Assembly (NCBI RefSeq): GCF_013409365.1
Contig: NZ_JACCBA010000001.1
Span: forward strand, 558,001-622,000
Reading direction: 5' to 3'
Origin: Actinomadura luteofluorescens
Lineage (GTDB): Bacteria > Actinomycetota > Actinomycetes > Streptosporangiales > Streptosporangiaceae
DNA length: 64,000 nt
This document shows positions 1 through 8,418 of this stretch, one piece after another (positions within the stretch are counted from its first letter, which is position 1; each line of letters starts with the position of its first letter). Under the pieces are notes generated by a model. It was not told the origin of the DNA, ran no database searches, and saw only the letters and a list, made by a program, of their open reading frames with translations. A program made the position numbers and the translations under genes.

Positions 1-2440
1 TGTCGAGTACGTAGGCGCTCAGGTCCGCCAGCGGAACCCCGATGGGAGAGCGCTCGGAGGACGGGGAATCCGCCGCCTCCGCGGAGTCGGTCGCGGCGCG
101 GGGGACGTCGGCCGGTGAAAGGGGGTGGTAGGTCGCGTGCACCGTGGTCTCGGTGATCCCGTACATGTTGACCAGCCGCGGCCCCTGGTCGCCGTGGCGG
201 GCGAACCAGCCGGCGAGCATGCCGGGCATCAGGGCTTCGCCGCCGAACACCACCACGCGCAGCGCCGGCCGCTCCCCGGCGGGGTCCGCCTCCTCGGCGG
301 CCAGCAGGTTGCGGAAGGCCCCTGGCGTCTGGTTGAGCACGGTCACCCGCTCCCGCGCCAGCAGGGCGCGGAACCGCTCCGGCGAGCGCGTCAGAGCCGT
401 CGGCACGACGACCAGGCGGCCGCCGTTCACCAGTGCTCCCCAGAGTTCCCAGGCGGCGAAGTCGAACGTGACGGTGTGGAAAAGGGTCCAGACGTCATCG
501 GGACCGAAGGAGAACCAGGGTTGGGCGGTGGTCAGCAGCCGGACGAGATCGGCATGGGTGACCATCACCCCCTTGGGGCGCCCGGTCGAACCCGAGGTGT
601 AGATGACGTAGAGCAGATTGGCGGGCACCGTGTTCGGCGGCGGCGCCTCGGCGGGCCACCGGCCGATCGCCGCCGCGTCCTCGTCCATCCGGACCGTCGG
701 CAGGTCCGGTCCCGCGGAGGCCCGCTCGCTCGCCCGGCCGGAGGTGACGAGGATCCGCACGCCGGCGTCGCCGAGCACGTAGGAGATCCGCTCGGCGGGG
801 TGATCCGGATCCACCGGGACATAGGCCCCGCCCGACTTGACGACCGCGAGCAGCGCGACGACCAGTTCGATCGAACGATCCAGGCAGACCCCCACCCGCA
901 CCTCCGGACCGGCCCCGAGTGCGCGCAGGTGATGAGCCAGCCGGTTGGCCCGCGTTTCCAGCTCGCCGTAGGTCAGCCGGTCCGTGCCGCACACCACCGC
1001 CACGTCCTCGGGCCGCCGCGCGGCCTGCTCCGCCACCAGCGCCCCAAGGCACGTGCGGGGCGGGCCGCTCTCCCGGTCCCCGCCCGATCGCAGCAGCAGC
1101 CGCCGCCCCCTCTCCCCCAGCAGGTCCAGGTCGCGGCAGGCGCTGTCGGGACGGGCCAGCGAGTCGGTCACCACCGCGAGGAAGGACTCCATCAGCTGCC
1201 CGGCGGCGGGATCCGCCAACGCGTCGCCGTCGTATCCGAGCGTGAACCGCATCCCGTCCCCGGTGGCCTGGCAGGACAGGCGGACCACGAACCTGTCGTG
1301 GTGGCCGTACGTCTCGGCCGGGGCGGCGCCGGCCTGGCCCGCGGGCCAATGCTCGGCGTCGAAGTCGAAGCCGATCGGGAACCATGACGGCCGGCCCGGT
1401 GCGGCGGGCGGAACGCAGCGCTCCCAGCTGTACCACTCGGCGTGGGCGTCGCCCGCCTCGATCTGGTCGGCCGCCTCGGAGGCGGCCGCCGAGACGGCGA
1501 GGTCGAGCGACCGGTCGAGCCGCGCGGGCAGGCTGACGGTCAACGGCCCGGAGCAGCCCCGCAGCTCCTCGTGCCGGCGCAGGTCCGTCCCCACGCCGAC
1601 GACCAGGGCGCCGGCTCCGGTCGTCCTTCGTAGCAGCACCTGCCAGCAGGTCAGCAGCCAGCCGCGCGCCTTCTTCGGCGTGGGGCACCGGCGGCGCAGC
1701 CTCATGGTCTCTGCGGGAGAGAGGCGCCCGGTCAGGGTCTTGGGACGGAACGGACCGAGCCGGTGGTTACGCTGCCCCGGCAGCTCTATCGGCTGATCCC
1801 ACCCGGCGCAGCGAGACCGCCAGAACTCCCGGGCCGTCGCCCCCTCCGGCAGTTCGGCCATCTCGTTCCACCAGGCGGCCACACCCTCGAACGGCAGGCC
1901 GCTTGAAGCGGCGCGGGTGGCGCGGCCCGCCGCGCGTTCGACGACCTCATGGGCCAGGCTTCGCAGCGTCGTGGCATCGGCGCAGATGGCGGGAAGCGAG
2001 AAGGTGACCGTGTGGCGGCCGTCGGCCAGCCGTTCGACGAGAACGTCGAGTTCGACGCCCTCGGTCAGCGGAGTCCGCTGTCCCTCCGCGGCCGCGCGTT
2101 CCGCCGGCTCGGCCGCGCGCTCGGCACGGTCACCGGACAGCGGGTCGCGGTGGCGGATCGTGACCCGGGGACGGCCGGCGACCGCCTGGACGGGATCCGA
2201 ATCACCGTCGAGGGAGAACACCAGGCGCGGCTCGGTGCGGCGGGCGGCGACGGCCTCGGCCGCCTCGGCGAGCCGGTCGACGTCCAGGTCCCCGGTCGGG
2301 TGCACGGTGCACGACATCGTGTACGGGCCCACCCGGGGGCCTCCCTGCAGCCGCCAGAGCCGGCGCTGCGACGCGGTCAGCGGAATGGCGGCGGCGCGGT
2401 GGTCGCGTGGAAACCCGGCTTCGAATTCCCGGTCATCCAT
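1..2440 (-). CDS. NRPS 1, C-like and adenylation domains (3' end outside window)
   Basis: Nonribosomal peptide synthetase, cut by the left edge after about 813 residues. ATG at 2440 follows GAGGAGG. Residues 1 to about 480 form a condensation-like domain, but where HHxxxDG should stand (near residue 147) the sequence reads LPAICADAT, so the catalytic histidine is absent. Residues from about 490 form an adenylation domain with A1 (LTYGELETRAN), A2, A3 (YTSGSTGRPKG) and A5 (NMYGITETT) all intact. Binding-pocket residues read by alignment to the PheA scheme are D-F-W-N-V-G-M-V-H, which is essentially the known threonine code. The carrier domain would lie beyond the window. It is the last gene seen in the leftward operon, 143 bases after the threonine-synthase-like gene. 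The threonine prediction is firm as pattern reading but untested; the role of the altered C domain is unknown. Confidence 0.9.
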   Translation of the reverse strand, partial: MDDREFEAGFPRDHRAAAIPLTASQRRLWRLQGGPRVGPYTMSCTVHPTGDLDVDRLAEAAEAVAARRTEPRLVFSLDGDSDPVQAVAGRPRVTIRHRDPLSGDRAERAAEPAERAAAEGQRTPLTEGVELDVLVERLADGRHTVTFSLPAICADATTLRSLAHEVVERAAGRATRAASSGLPFEGVAAWWNEMAELPEGATAREFWRSRCAGWDQPIELPGQRNHRLGPFRPKTLTGRLSPAETMRLRRRCPTPKKARGWLLTCWQVLLRRTTGAGALVVGVGTDLRRHEELRGCSGPLTVSLPARLDRSLDLAVSAAASEAADQIEAGDAHAEWYSWERCVPPAAPGRPSWFPIGFDFDAEHWPAGQAGAAPAETYGHHDRFVVRLSCQATGDGMRFTLGYDGDALADPAAGQLMESFLAVVTDSLARPDSACRDLDLLGERGRRLLLRSGGDRESGPPRTCLGALVAEQAARRPEDVAVVCGTDRLTYGELETRANRLAHHLRALGAGPEVRVGVCLDRSIELVVALLAVVKSGGAYVPVDPDHPAERISYVLGDAGVRILVTSGRASERASAGPDLPTVRMDEDAAAIGRWPAEAPPPNTVPANLLYVIYTSGSTGRPKGVMVTHADLVRLLTTAQPWFSFGPDDVWTLFHTVTFDFAAWELWGALVNGGRLVVVPTALTRSPERFRALLARERVTVLNQTPGAFRNLLAAEEADPAGERPALRVVVFGGEALMPGMLAGWFARHGDQGPRLVNMYGITETTVHATYHPLSPADVPRAATDSAEAADSPSSERSPIGVPLADLSAYVLD

Positions 2441-2583
2441 GTTTTGACGGCCCTCCTCGCTTCCGCGCATTGGATGCGCCGGTGCACGCGCCGAGCGGCT
2501 TGCACAGCCTCCATATTCTGTGGGTCACGTTTGTATTTCATGTCCCACAAACCGGTGACACGCGATACCGGGAAGCGACCGCA

Positions 2584-3915
2584 TTACCATTGTGGTTCTG
2601 GCTCGTCAAGATCGGCTTCACCATCGGCGCCCGCCCCGCCGGCCATCACGGCTGCCGCGACGGCCCGCAGGTCGGCCGCCACGGGGATCGCGCCTCCGCC
2701 CGCCGCGGAAGGGGCGGTCTTGAGACCGCTTCCGGTGTTGAGCAGGACGACCCGGTCCGTGCTCCCGAGTTCCCCCCGCGCCACGAGGGCGGGCAGCGCG
2801 GCCGCCCCGGCCGCACTGGCCGGCTCGGCGTACACGCCGCTCTCCGCCGCGAGCCAGTCGATCGCGGCGAAGATCTCCTCGTCCTCCACCGCGACCATGA
2901 CTCCCGCGGTGTCCCGCACCGCCGCCAGCGCCCGGAACCCGTCCTGCGGCTCCCCGACGTTGATGCTCTCGGCGCGCGTGCGGGCCGGAGCCGGGCCGGC
3001 GTCCGCGGCGCCCTCCGTCCAGGCGCGGTGCACCGCCGCCGCGGCCGCGGCCTGCACCCCGATCAGGCGCGGCATGCGATCGATCCAGCCCATCGCCCGG
3101 GCGTCGCACAGCCCCCGGTGGACGCCGGCCAGGATGTTCCCGTCCCCCACGGGCACCACCACCGCGTCCGGCGCGGACCAGCCGAGCTGCTCGACGATCT
3201 CCAGGGCGACGGTCTTCTTGCCCTCGGCGGTGCACGGGTTGTACGCGGTGTTGCGGCAGTACCAGCCCCATCGCCGGCACGCCGCCGTGCTCAGCCGGAC
3301 GGCGGCGTCGTAGTCGCCGTCGACCACCAGCACGCGCGCCCCGTACCGGCTGATCTGGGTGAGCTTCGCCGGCGGCGTGCCGCGGGGGACGAAGACCACG
3401 CACCGCAGTCCGACCGCCGCGGCCGCGCCGGCGAGCGCCGCACCCGCGTTGCCCGAGGAGGCCGTGGCGATCACGTCCCGGCCGCGGTCGAGCGCGTCGG
3501 CGACCGCGAGGACGCTGGCCCGGTCCTTGAGGGCTCCCGACGGGTTGCCGGCCTCATCCTTGATCCACAGCCGGCCCAGCCCGAGCCGGCGGGCGAGCCG
3601 GTCGGCCCGGTGCAGCGGGGTCCAGCCGGCCACGTACCCGGACCTGACCCGGCGGGCCCCGCCCCCGCCCGCGGCGACGGGCAGCAGGCGGGCGTACCGC
3701 CAGAGGGAATGCTCGCCGGTGAGCAGCACCTCGCCGGGCGATCGGCCCGCGCCGACCCGCTCGTAGTCGATGGCCAGGGTCAGCCTGCCGGACCACCGGC
3801 ACCGGGTGCAGGCGTAGCGCAGCTCGCCGACCGGCGAGAGGGCGGCACATCGCGAGCACTGCCAGCGCATGTGGTCCATGCCGACGGCGTCGGCCACCGG
3901 TACCGGCGGCGCCAC
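2584..3915 (-). CDS. Threonine-synthase-like PLP enzyme with N-terminal zinc ribbon
   Basis: Fold-type II PLP enzyme, 443 aa, closest in pattern to threonine synthase. I chose GTG at 3915 because GAGGAA lies 7 bases upstream and overlaps the stop of the aminotransferase; the longer frame from 3978 has no ribosome site. The N terminus carries a four-cysteine ribbon (CSRCAAL then CTRCRW). The PLP lysine is in NPSGALKDRAS, followed by SSGNAGAAL (phosphate/substrate loop) and a C-terminal TGSGLK. Canonical ThrC turns O-phosphohomoserine into threonine. Here its place between an aminotransferase and an NRPS with a threonine-type pocket suggests it makes a beta-substituted or threonine-like building block. 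It could instead be a diaminopropionate-type synthase. Fold certain, reaction not. Confidence 0.85.
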   Translation of the reverse strand: MAPPVPVADAVGMDHMRWQCSRCAALSPVGELRYACTRCRWSGRLTLAIDYERVGAGRSPGEVLLTGEHSLWRYARLLPVAAGGGGARRVRSGYVAGWTPLHRADRLARRLGLGRLWIKDEAGNPSGALKDRASVLAVADALDRGRDVIATASSGNAGAALAGAAAAVGLRCVVFVPRGTPPAKLTQISRYGARVLVVDGDYDAAVRLSTAACRRWGWYCRNTAYNPCTAEGKKTVALEIVEQLGWSAPDAVVVPVGDGNILAGVHRGLCDARAMGWIDRMPRLIGVQAAAAAAVHRAWTEGAADAGPAPARTRAESINVGEPQDGFRALAAVRDTAGVMVAVEDEEIFAAIDWLAAESGVYAEPASAAGAAALPALVARGELGSTDRVVLLNTGSGLKTAPSAAGGGAIPVAADLRAVAAAVMAGGAGADGEADLDEPEPQW

Positions 3916-3925
3916 GGCCGATTCC

Positions 3926-5179
3926 TCAGCCTTGTCGCACGATGTCGGCGTCGACGTCCGCATCGTCCGGAGGGGCACCGGTGAAGAAGCCGGCCAGCCG
4001 GTCGATGCCCTCCTCGTAGCGGGCGGAGGTGTAGGAGAGCCGCAGCGTGTCCGGCAACCCGAAGTCCGAGCCGGGCACGGTCGCCACCCGCGTCGCCCGC
4101 ATGATGCGCTCGGCCAGGGCGAGCGAACCGGGGATGTCGTGCCGGCGCAGGTACTCGGCGCAGTCGAGCGTCAGGTAGAAGCTGCCCCGGGCAGGCACGG
4201 CCCGCACCGCGGAGACCTCGCCGAACCGTTCGAGCGTGTAGTCGCGCCGGGCGCCGTAGCGACCGGTCAGCTCCCGGACCCCCTCCTGGTGGTCGAGCGC
4301 CGCGATGGCGCCGAACTGCGGCACCGGATCGGTGGTGAGAAGGGTGTGGTGCTGGATGACGGTGAGCGGGTGCACCAGCTCGTCCGGGACGATGGCGTAG
4401 CCGACCCGCCGCGCGTACATCCGGTGGGCCTTGGAGAAGGCGTTCGTCACCACCAGCGGACTGGTCATCTCGCCGGCCAGGGTGACGGCCGAATACGGCT
4501 CGTCGTCGAAGTGAACGTTATTGTAGATTTCGTCGGCGATCACCACGGCGCGGCCGCCGACGATCTCGTCGATCCGCCGGAAAGTGGCGGGATCGATGAC
4601 ATTCCCCAGCGGGTTTCCGGGGGAATTGACCACGACGATACGGGTGCGTTCACTCATCGCTTCGGCCAGCGAGTCCAGGTCCACCTGGAGCGTGTCGAGG
4701 TCGATGCGGTAGTGCCGCACCCGAGCGCCGGCGAGGCGCGCGGTGAACGGATAGAGCGGGTAGTAGGGCAGGGGCACGACCACCTCGTCGCCCGGGCCGG
4801 CGAGAAGCTGGGTGAGGTTCCGGAAGGCCATGCTGGTGCCCACGCTGACGACGAACCGTTCGGCCGGCACCTCGACGCCGTAGCGGCTCCGGTACTCGGC
4901 GGACAGCCGGTGGCGCAGCTGCGGCAGGCCGCCCGGGAAGACCAGGCTCGCCTTCGCGTAGTCCTCCGCCGCGTCCAGCATGGCCGCGATGATGGGCTCC
5001 TCCGGCGGCAGTTCGGACTTGCCGAGCGTGAGCCGGACGACGTCGTCGTAGCGCTGCTCGTAGTCACCGGCCATCTCGTCGAGGACGAACATGAGGAACC
5101 GTTCGTCCTCGAAGGAGATCGCCGGACGCAGCCGGCCTCCCGCGAGCGTGTGCGGCCGGGCGTCCTGCTGAACGGTCAT
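3926..5179 (-). CDS. Class I/II PLP aminotransferase
   Basis: 417 aa fold-type I aminotransferase. ATG at 5179 sits 6 bases after AGGAGG; an extended frame to 5314 overlaps the upstream NRPS and is rejected. Visible family marks are NSPGNPLGNV (substrate/PLP loop), ADEIYNNVHF (the Asp that pairs with the pyridine nitrogen) and FSKAHRMYARRVGY with the Schiff-base lysine, then RLSYTSA near the C terminus with the carboxylate-binding arginine. It lies 40 bases after NRPS 2 and 10 bases before the threonine-synthase-like gene, so the three are co-transcribed. It probably aminates or deaminates an amino acid precursor for the peptide; the substrate cannot be read from sequence. Confidence 0.9.
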   Translation of the reverse strand: MTVQQDARPHTLAGGRLRPAISFEDERFLMFVLDEMAGDYEQRYDDVVRLTLGKSELPPEEPIIAAMLDAAEDYAKASLVFPGGLPQLRHRLSAEYRSRYGVEVPAERFVVSVGTSMAFRNLTQLLAGPGDEVVVPLPYYPLYPFTARLAGARVRHYRIDLDTLQVDLDSLAEAMSERTRIVVVNSPGNPLGNVIDPATFRRIDEIVGGRAVVIADEIYNNVHFDDEPYSAVTLAGEMTSPLVVTNAFSKAHRMYARRVGYAIVPDELVHPLTVIQHHTLLTTDPVPQFGAIAALDHQEGVRELTGRYGARRDYTLERFGEVSAVRAVPARGSFYLTLDCAEYLRRHDIPGSLALAERIMRATRVATVPGSDFGLPDTLRLSYTSARYEEGIDRLAGFFTGAPPDDADVDADIVRQG

Positions 5180-5219
5180 GATGCCTCCTGAGACCGGCTG
5201 ATGGGGTGGTCCGGGCTGA

Positions 5220-8200
5220 TCACGATGGGGCTCGGCGTCGCTCGGGTCGGGCGGCCTCCGCCAGCCGGGCGACCGTCGGCCGGCCCAGGACCTCGGCGGC
5301 CGAGACGGCGCCACCGGTCTCCCGGCCGGCCCGCCCGGCGAGCCGCAGGGCCTGCAGGGGGCGGGCTCCCAGCCAGGCCAGGTCGTCGGACCTTCCCACC
5401 GCGTCCACGCCGAGCACCTCGGCGAAGCCGGACGCGAGCCGTTCCTCGACGGGGCCGGCCGGCGGCCGGTACCTCTCGCCGGCGCCGGCGATGCCGACGC
5501 TCCGGAGCCGCCGCCGGTCGAGCTTTCCGTTGGGCAGCAGCGGGGGTTCCGCCAGCGCGATGAAGGTGGTGGGCACCATCGCCTCGGGAACCCGTCCGCG
5601 CAGGTGGTCCCGGAGGTCGGCGACCGCGTCCTCGTCCTGGGACGGTGGACCGCCGGCCCAGGACACGAACGCGGTCAGCGTCATGCCGTCCGACGCCTCC
5701 CCGGCCCCGTCCCGGTGGGGGACGACGGCGGCGTGCCGTACTCGCGGATGGTCGGCCAGCGCCGCCTCCACCTCGCCCGGCTCGGTCCGCACACCGCGGA
5801 CCTTGACCTGGTCGTCGGTGCGGTGGAGGAACTCCAGCTCCCCACCGGGCAGTCGCCGGGCGCGGTCCCCGGTGCGGTACAGCCGATCACCGGGCCGGCC
5901 GGACAGGTGGTCCGGCACGAACCGTTCGGCGGTCTCGCCCGCGCGGCCGCGGTAGCCCCACGCCAGCTGGGCGCCGCCGATGAAGAGCTCGCCCGGGGTT
6001 CCGTCGGGGACCGGTTCGCCCAGCTCGTCCAGCAGGTACAGCCGCACGCCCGTGACCGGGCGCCCGATCGGCACGGTCGTCCCCGGCGCCCCGGCCTCCG
6101 CCCGCCACCAGGTGGCATCGACGCAGGTCTCCGTCGGGCCGTAGAGGTTCAGCAGCGCGGCCTCGGTACGGCCCAGCACCGCGTCGGCCAGGCGCTGCGG
6201 CAGCGCCTCACCGCCGCAGCACAACAGCCGCAGGTCCGGGCACCGGGTGAGCGCGGCACCCTCGGCCAGCACGGCGAGCAGGCTCGGCACCACTTGTAGG
6301 ACGGTGACGGCATGCTCCGCGAGGACCGTTTCCAGGGCCGCGATGTCGCGGTCGGCCCCCAAGGGGACAGTGACGACGGCCGCCCCGCAGGTCAGCGGGG
6401 CGAAGAGCTCCCACAGCGCGGCGTCGAAGGCGACCGGCGTCCGCTGCGCCACCCGGTCTCCGGGCCGCAGCCCGAAGGCCTCCACCGCCCACCGCACCTG
6501 CTCCACCACGGCGCGGTGCGGCATCACCACGCCCTTGGGACGGCCGGTGGAGCCGGAGGTGTAGAGCACGTAGGCGGGGGACTCGGCCGGCGACCGGTCC
6601 AGCGGGGACCCCGGCCCCCCGGGGGCGCCGTCCCCACGGTCAAGGAGCTCCCACCGGTCAAGGAGCATCGCGGGCCCGGCGAAGTCGAGCCGGTCCGCCA
6701 CGTCCGAGCGGGTCAGCAGCAGGTCGGCGCCGGCGTCGCCGAGCGCGAACTCGCAGCGGCGCCGCGGATACCGGACGTCCAGGGGGAGGAACGCGCAGCC
6801 CGCGGCCAGCACCGCGACCAGCGCGACGACCAGGTCGGCCCCGGGTGGCACGTGCACTCCGACCAGGCCCTGCGGCGCGACGCCGGCCGTTCGGATCCGG
6901 TCGGCCAGCACGGTGGCCCGTTCGTACAGCGCGGCGTAGCCGATCACGGTGTCGCCGTCGATGACCGCGGGCGCGTCCGGGGTCCGGGCCGCCTGCCGGG
7001 CGATGAGTCCGTGCAGCGTGACCGGGTCCTCGGCGGCCGCGGACGAGGGAGGCGCCGCCTCGGCGGGCCGGATGGACACCGGACCGGCGGGCACGGAACC
7101 GAGCAGCGGGGCACTGGACCGGGGATCGCGTTCCGCGTCGGCGGTGATCTCGGTCAGCGCCCGCAGGTAGTAGCCGAGGATCTCGCCGGGGTCGCCGCCG
7201 TGCCGGAACAGCCGCAGGGTCACGCCGCCGGCGTCGGCGGCGTCCTCCACGGTGAGGGTCAGGGGCGCGACGGGAGAGTCGGTGATGGTCCGCTCGACCG
7301 GGCCCAGCGACCCGGCGGACGGTCGAGCGGTGGGCGGCATCTCGCAGTACTCGAACAGGGCGCCCGGGACCGAGCCCGTCTCGACGAGTTCGGCCACCGG
7401 GAAGAGCCGGTAAGGCCGGTGGGCCGCCAATGCCGCGTCCGTCCGTTCCACGAGCGAGGCCCAGGTCGGGACGTCGCAGGACATCGAGATCGGGAGCAGG
7501 GAGCGGAAGTCCCCCAGAGCCTCTTCGCCGACGCCCGCGGGCCCGCGCACGTCATCGAGCAGCCATGCCCCGGCCGTGCCGGTGCCGGAGATCAGGGCGA
7601 GCACGCGCAGGTACGCGGCCAGCAGCACCGCGTCCTGGGTGGTGCCCAGCATCAGGGCGGTGTGCCGCAGACCCGAGACCAGATCGGAGGGCAGGGCCGC
7701 CACCACGGGAGCGCCGCGCGCGACCGTCACGTCAAGTGTTCGCCAGGCCAGGCCGTCCGGGGCCTGCTCCAGCGTTCGCTGCCAGTACTCGGTCGCCTCG
7801 CCGGTGACGGCGCCCCACTCCGCTGCGATCATGTCGCGCATCCCGGTCACCGGCGGCGCGTCCTCGGATCGCCGGCCGTGGAGCTCTTCCCCGTAACCGC
7901 GAAGCAGGTCGGTGGTGAGCAGCGCACCGCTGCGCCTGTCGAGCAGTGGCCCGGCGAGCCGGAGCGAGACCGCCACCCGGCCGCCGGACGATCGCCGGAC
8001 GGTGCAGGACGAGGAAGCGGGCATGCCGAGCGGGTCGGTCGGCACTTCGGCGGCCTCGCCGCCTTCGGCGGGCGTCCAGAGCAGGTCGGTGAGGGCGAGC
8101 TCGTCCGAGGCGCTGGCCGGGGCTGGACGCACCAGGTGCACCGGTCCTCCGGACGGTGGCAGGTCGACCGTGCTGCGCAGCACGGGATGGCGCCTGACCA

Positions 8201-8390
8201 GGCCCGCGAGCGCGCGGACGAGCGCGGGCAGGTCGCACGGACCGTCGAACGCGACGCTCACTTCGCCGGCCCGGCCGGGATCGGCCAGCAGCGCCGCCTG
8301 CTGCCAGGCGGTGAGCGGAAAGACGTCCTCGACCCGGTTCGGTCCCGCGCCGGTCGCGTCGCGGTCGGTCAGCGGCCCCTGCGTCATCAT
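5220..8390 (-). CDS. NRPS 2: degenerate C, intact A, carrier domain lacking its serine
   Basis: About 1056 aa. AAGGAGG precedes a GTG-ATG-ATG run at 8393 to 8385; the ATG at 8390 has the best spacing. Residues 1 to about 430 look like a condensation domain whose HHxxxDG is replaced by AGPLLDRRSG. The adenylation domain (about 465 to 960) is complete: YTSGSTGRPKG, NLYGPTETC, YRTGDRARR and the A10 lysine in LLPNGKLDRR. Pocket residues D-A-W-Q-C-G-L-V-D are nearest to codes reported for glutamine. The following carrier domain reads LAWLGARPLQALRL, so the phosphopantetheine serine of LGGxSL is a proline (codon CCC). This domain therefore should not be able to carry substrate, and the A domain presumably works in trans. 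Confidence 0.9.
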   Translation of the reverse strand: MMTQGPLTDRDATGAGPNRVEDVFPLTAWQQAALLADPGRAGEVSVAFDGPCDLPALVRALAGLVRRHPVLRSTVDLPPSGGPVHLVRPAPASASDELALTDLLWTPAEGGEAAEVPTDPLGMPASSSCTVRRSSGGRVAVSLRLAGPLLDRRSGALLTTDLLRGYGEELHGRRSEDAPPVTGMRDMIAAEWGAVTGEATEYWQRTLEQAPDGLAWRTLDVTVARGAPVVAALPSDLVSGLRHTALMLGTTQDAVLLAAYLRVLALISGTGTAGAWLLDDVRGPAGVGEEALGDFRSLLPISMSCDVPTWASLVERTDAALAAHRPYRLFPVAELVETGSVPGALFEYCEMPPTARPSAGSLGPVERTITDSPVAPLTLTVEDAADAGGVTLRLFRHGGDPGEILGYYLRALTEITADAERDPRSSAPLLGSVPAGPVSIRPAEAAPPSSAAAEDPVTLHGLIARQAARTPDAPAVIDGDTVIGYAALYERATVLADRIRTAGVAPQGLVGVHVPPGADLVVALVAVLAAGCAFLPLDVRYPRRRCEFALGDAGADLLLTRSDVADRLDFAGPAMLLDRWELLDRGDGAPGGPGSPLDRSPAESPAYVLYTSGSTGRPKGVVMPHRAVVEQVRWAVEAFGLRPGDRVAQRTPVAFDAALWELFAPLTCGAAVVTVPLGADRDIAALETVLAEHAVTVLQVVPSLLAVLAEGAALTRCPDLRLLCCGGEALPQRLADAVLGRTEAALLNLYGPTETCVDATWWRAEAGAPGTTVPIGRPVTGVRLYLLDELGEPVPDGTPGELFIGGAQLAWGYRGRAGETAERFVPDHLSGRPGDRLYRTGDRARRLPGGELEFLHRTDDQVKVRGVRTEPGEVEAALADHPRVRHAAVVPHRDGAGEASDGMTLTAFVSWAGGPPSQDEDAVADLRDHLRGRVPEAMVPTTFIALAEPPLLPNGKLDRRRLRSVGIAGAGERYRPPAGPVEERLASGFAEVLGVDAVGRSDDLAWLGARPLQALRLAGRAGRETGGAVSAAEVLGRPTVARLAEAARPERRRAPS

Positions 8391-8418
8391 CACGGTCCTC
8401 CTTCGGCTCGCCGCACCC

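Noticed and set aside
495..1688. Long leftward open frame inside NRPS 1
   Set aside because: Arginine/glycine-rich shadow; the frame from ATG 2440 carries all adenylation motifs.
2407..3984. Rightward 525-codon frame opposite the threonine-synthase-like gene
   Set aside because: Antisense shadow in GC-rich DNA with no family features; the opposite strand has clear PLP motifs.
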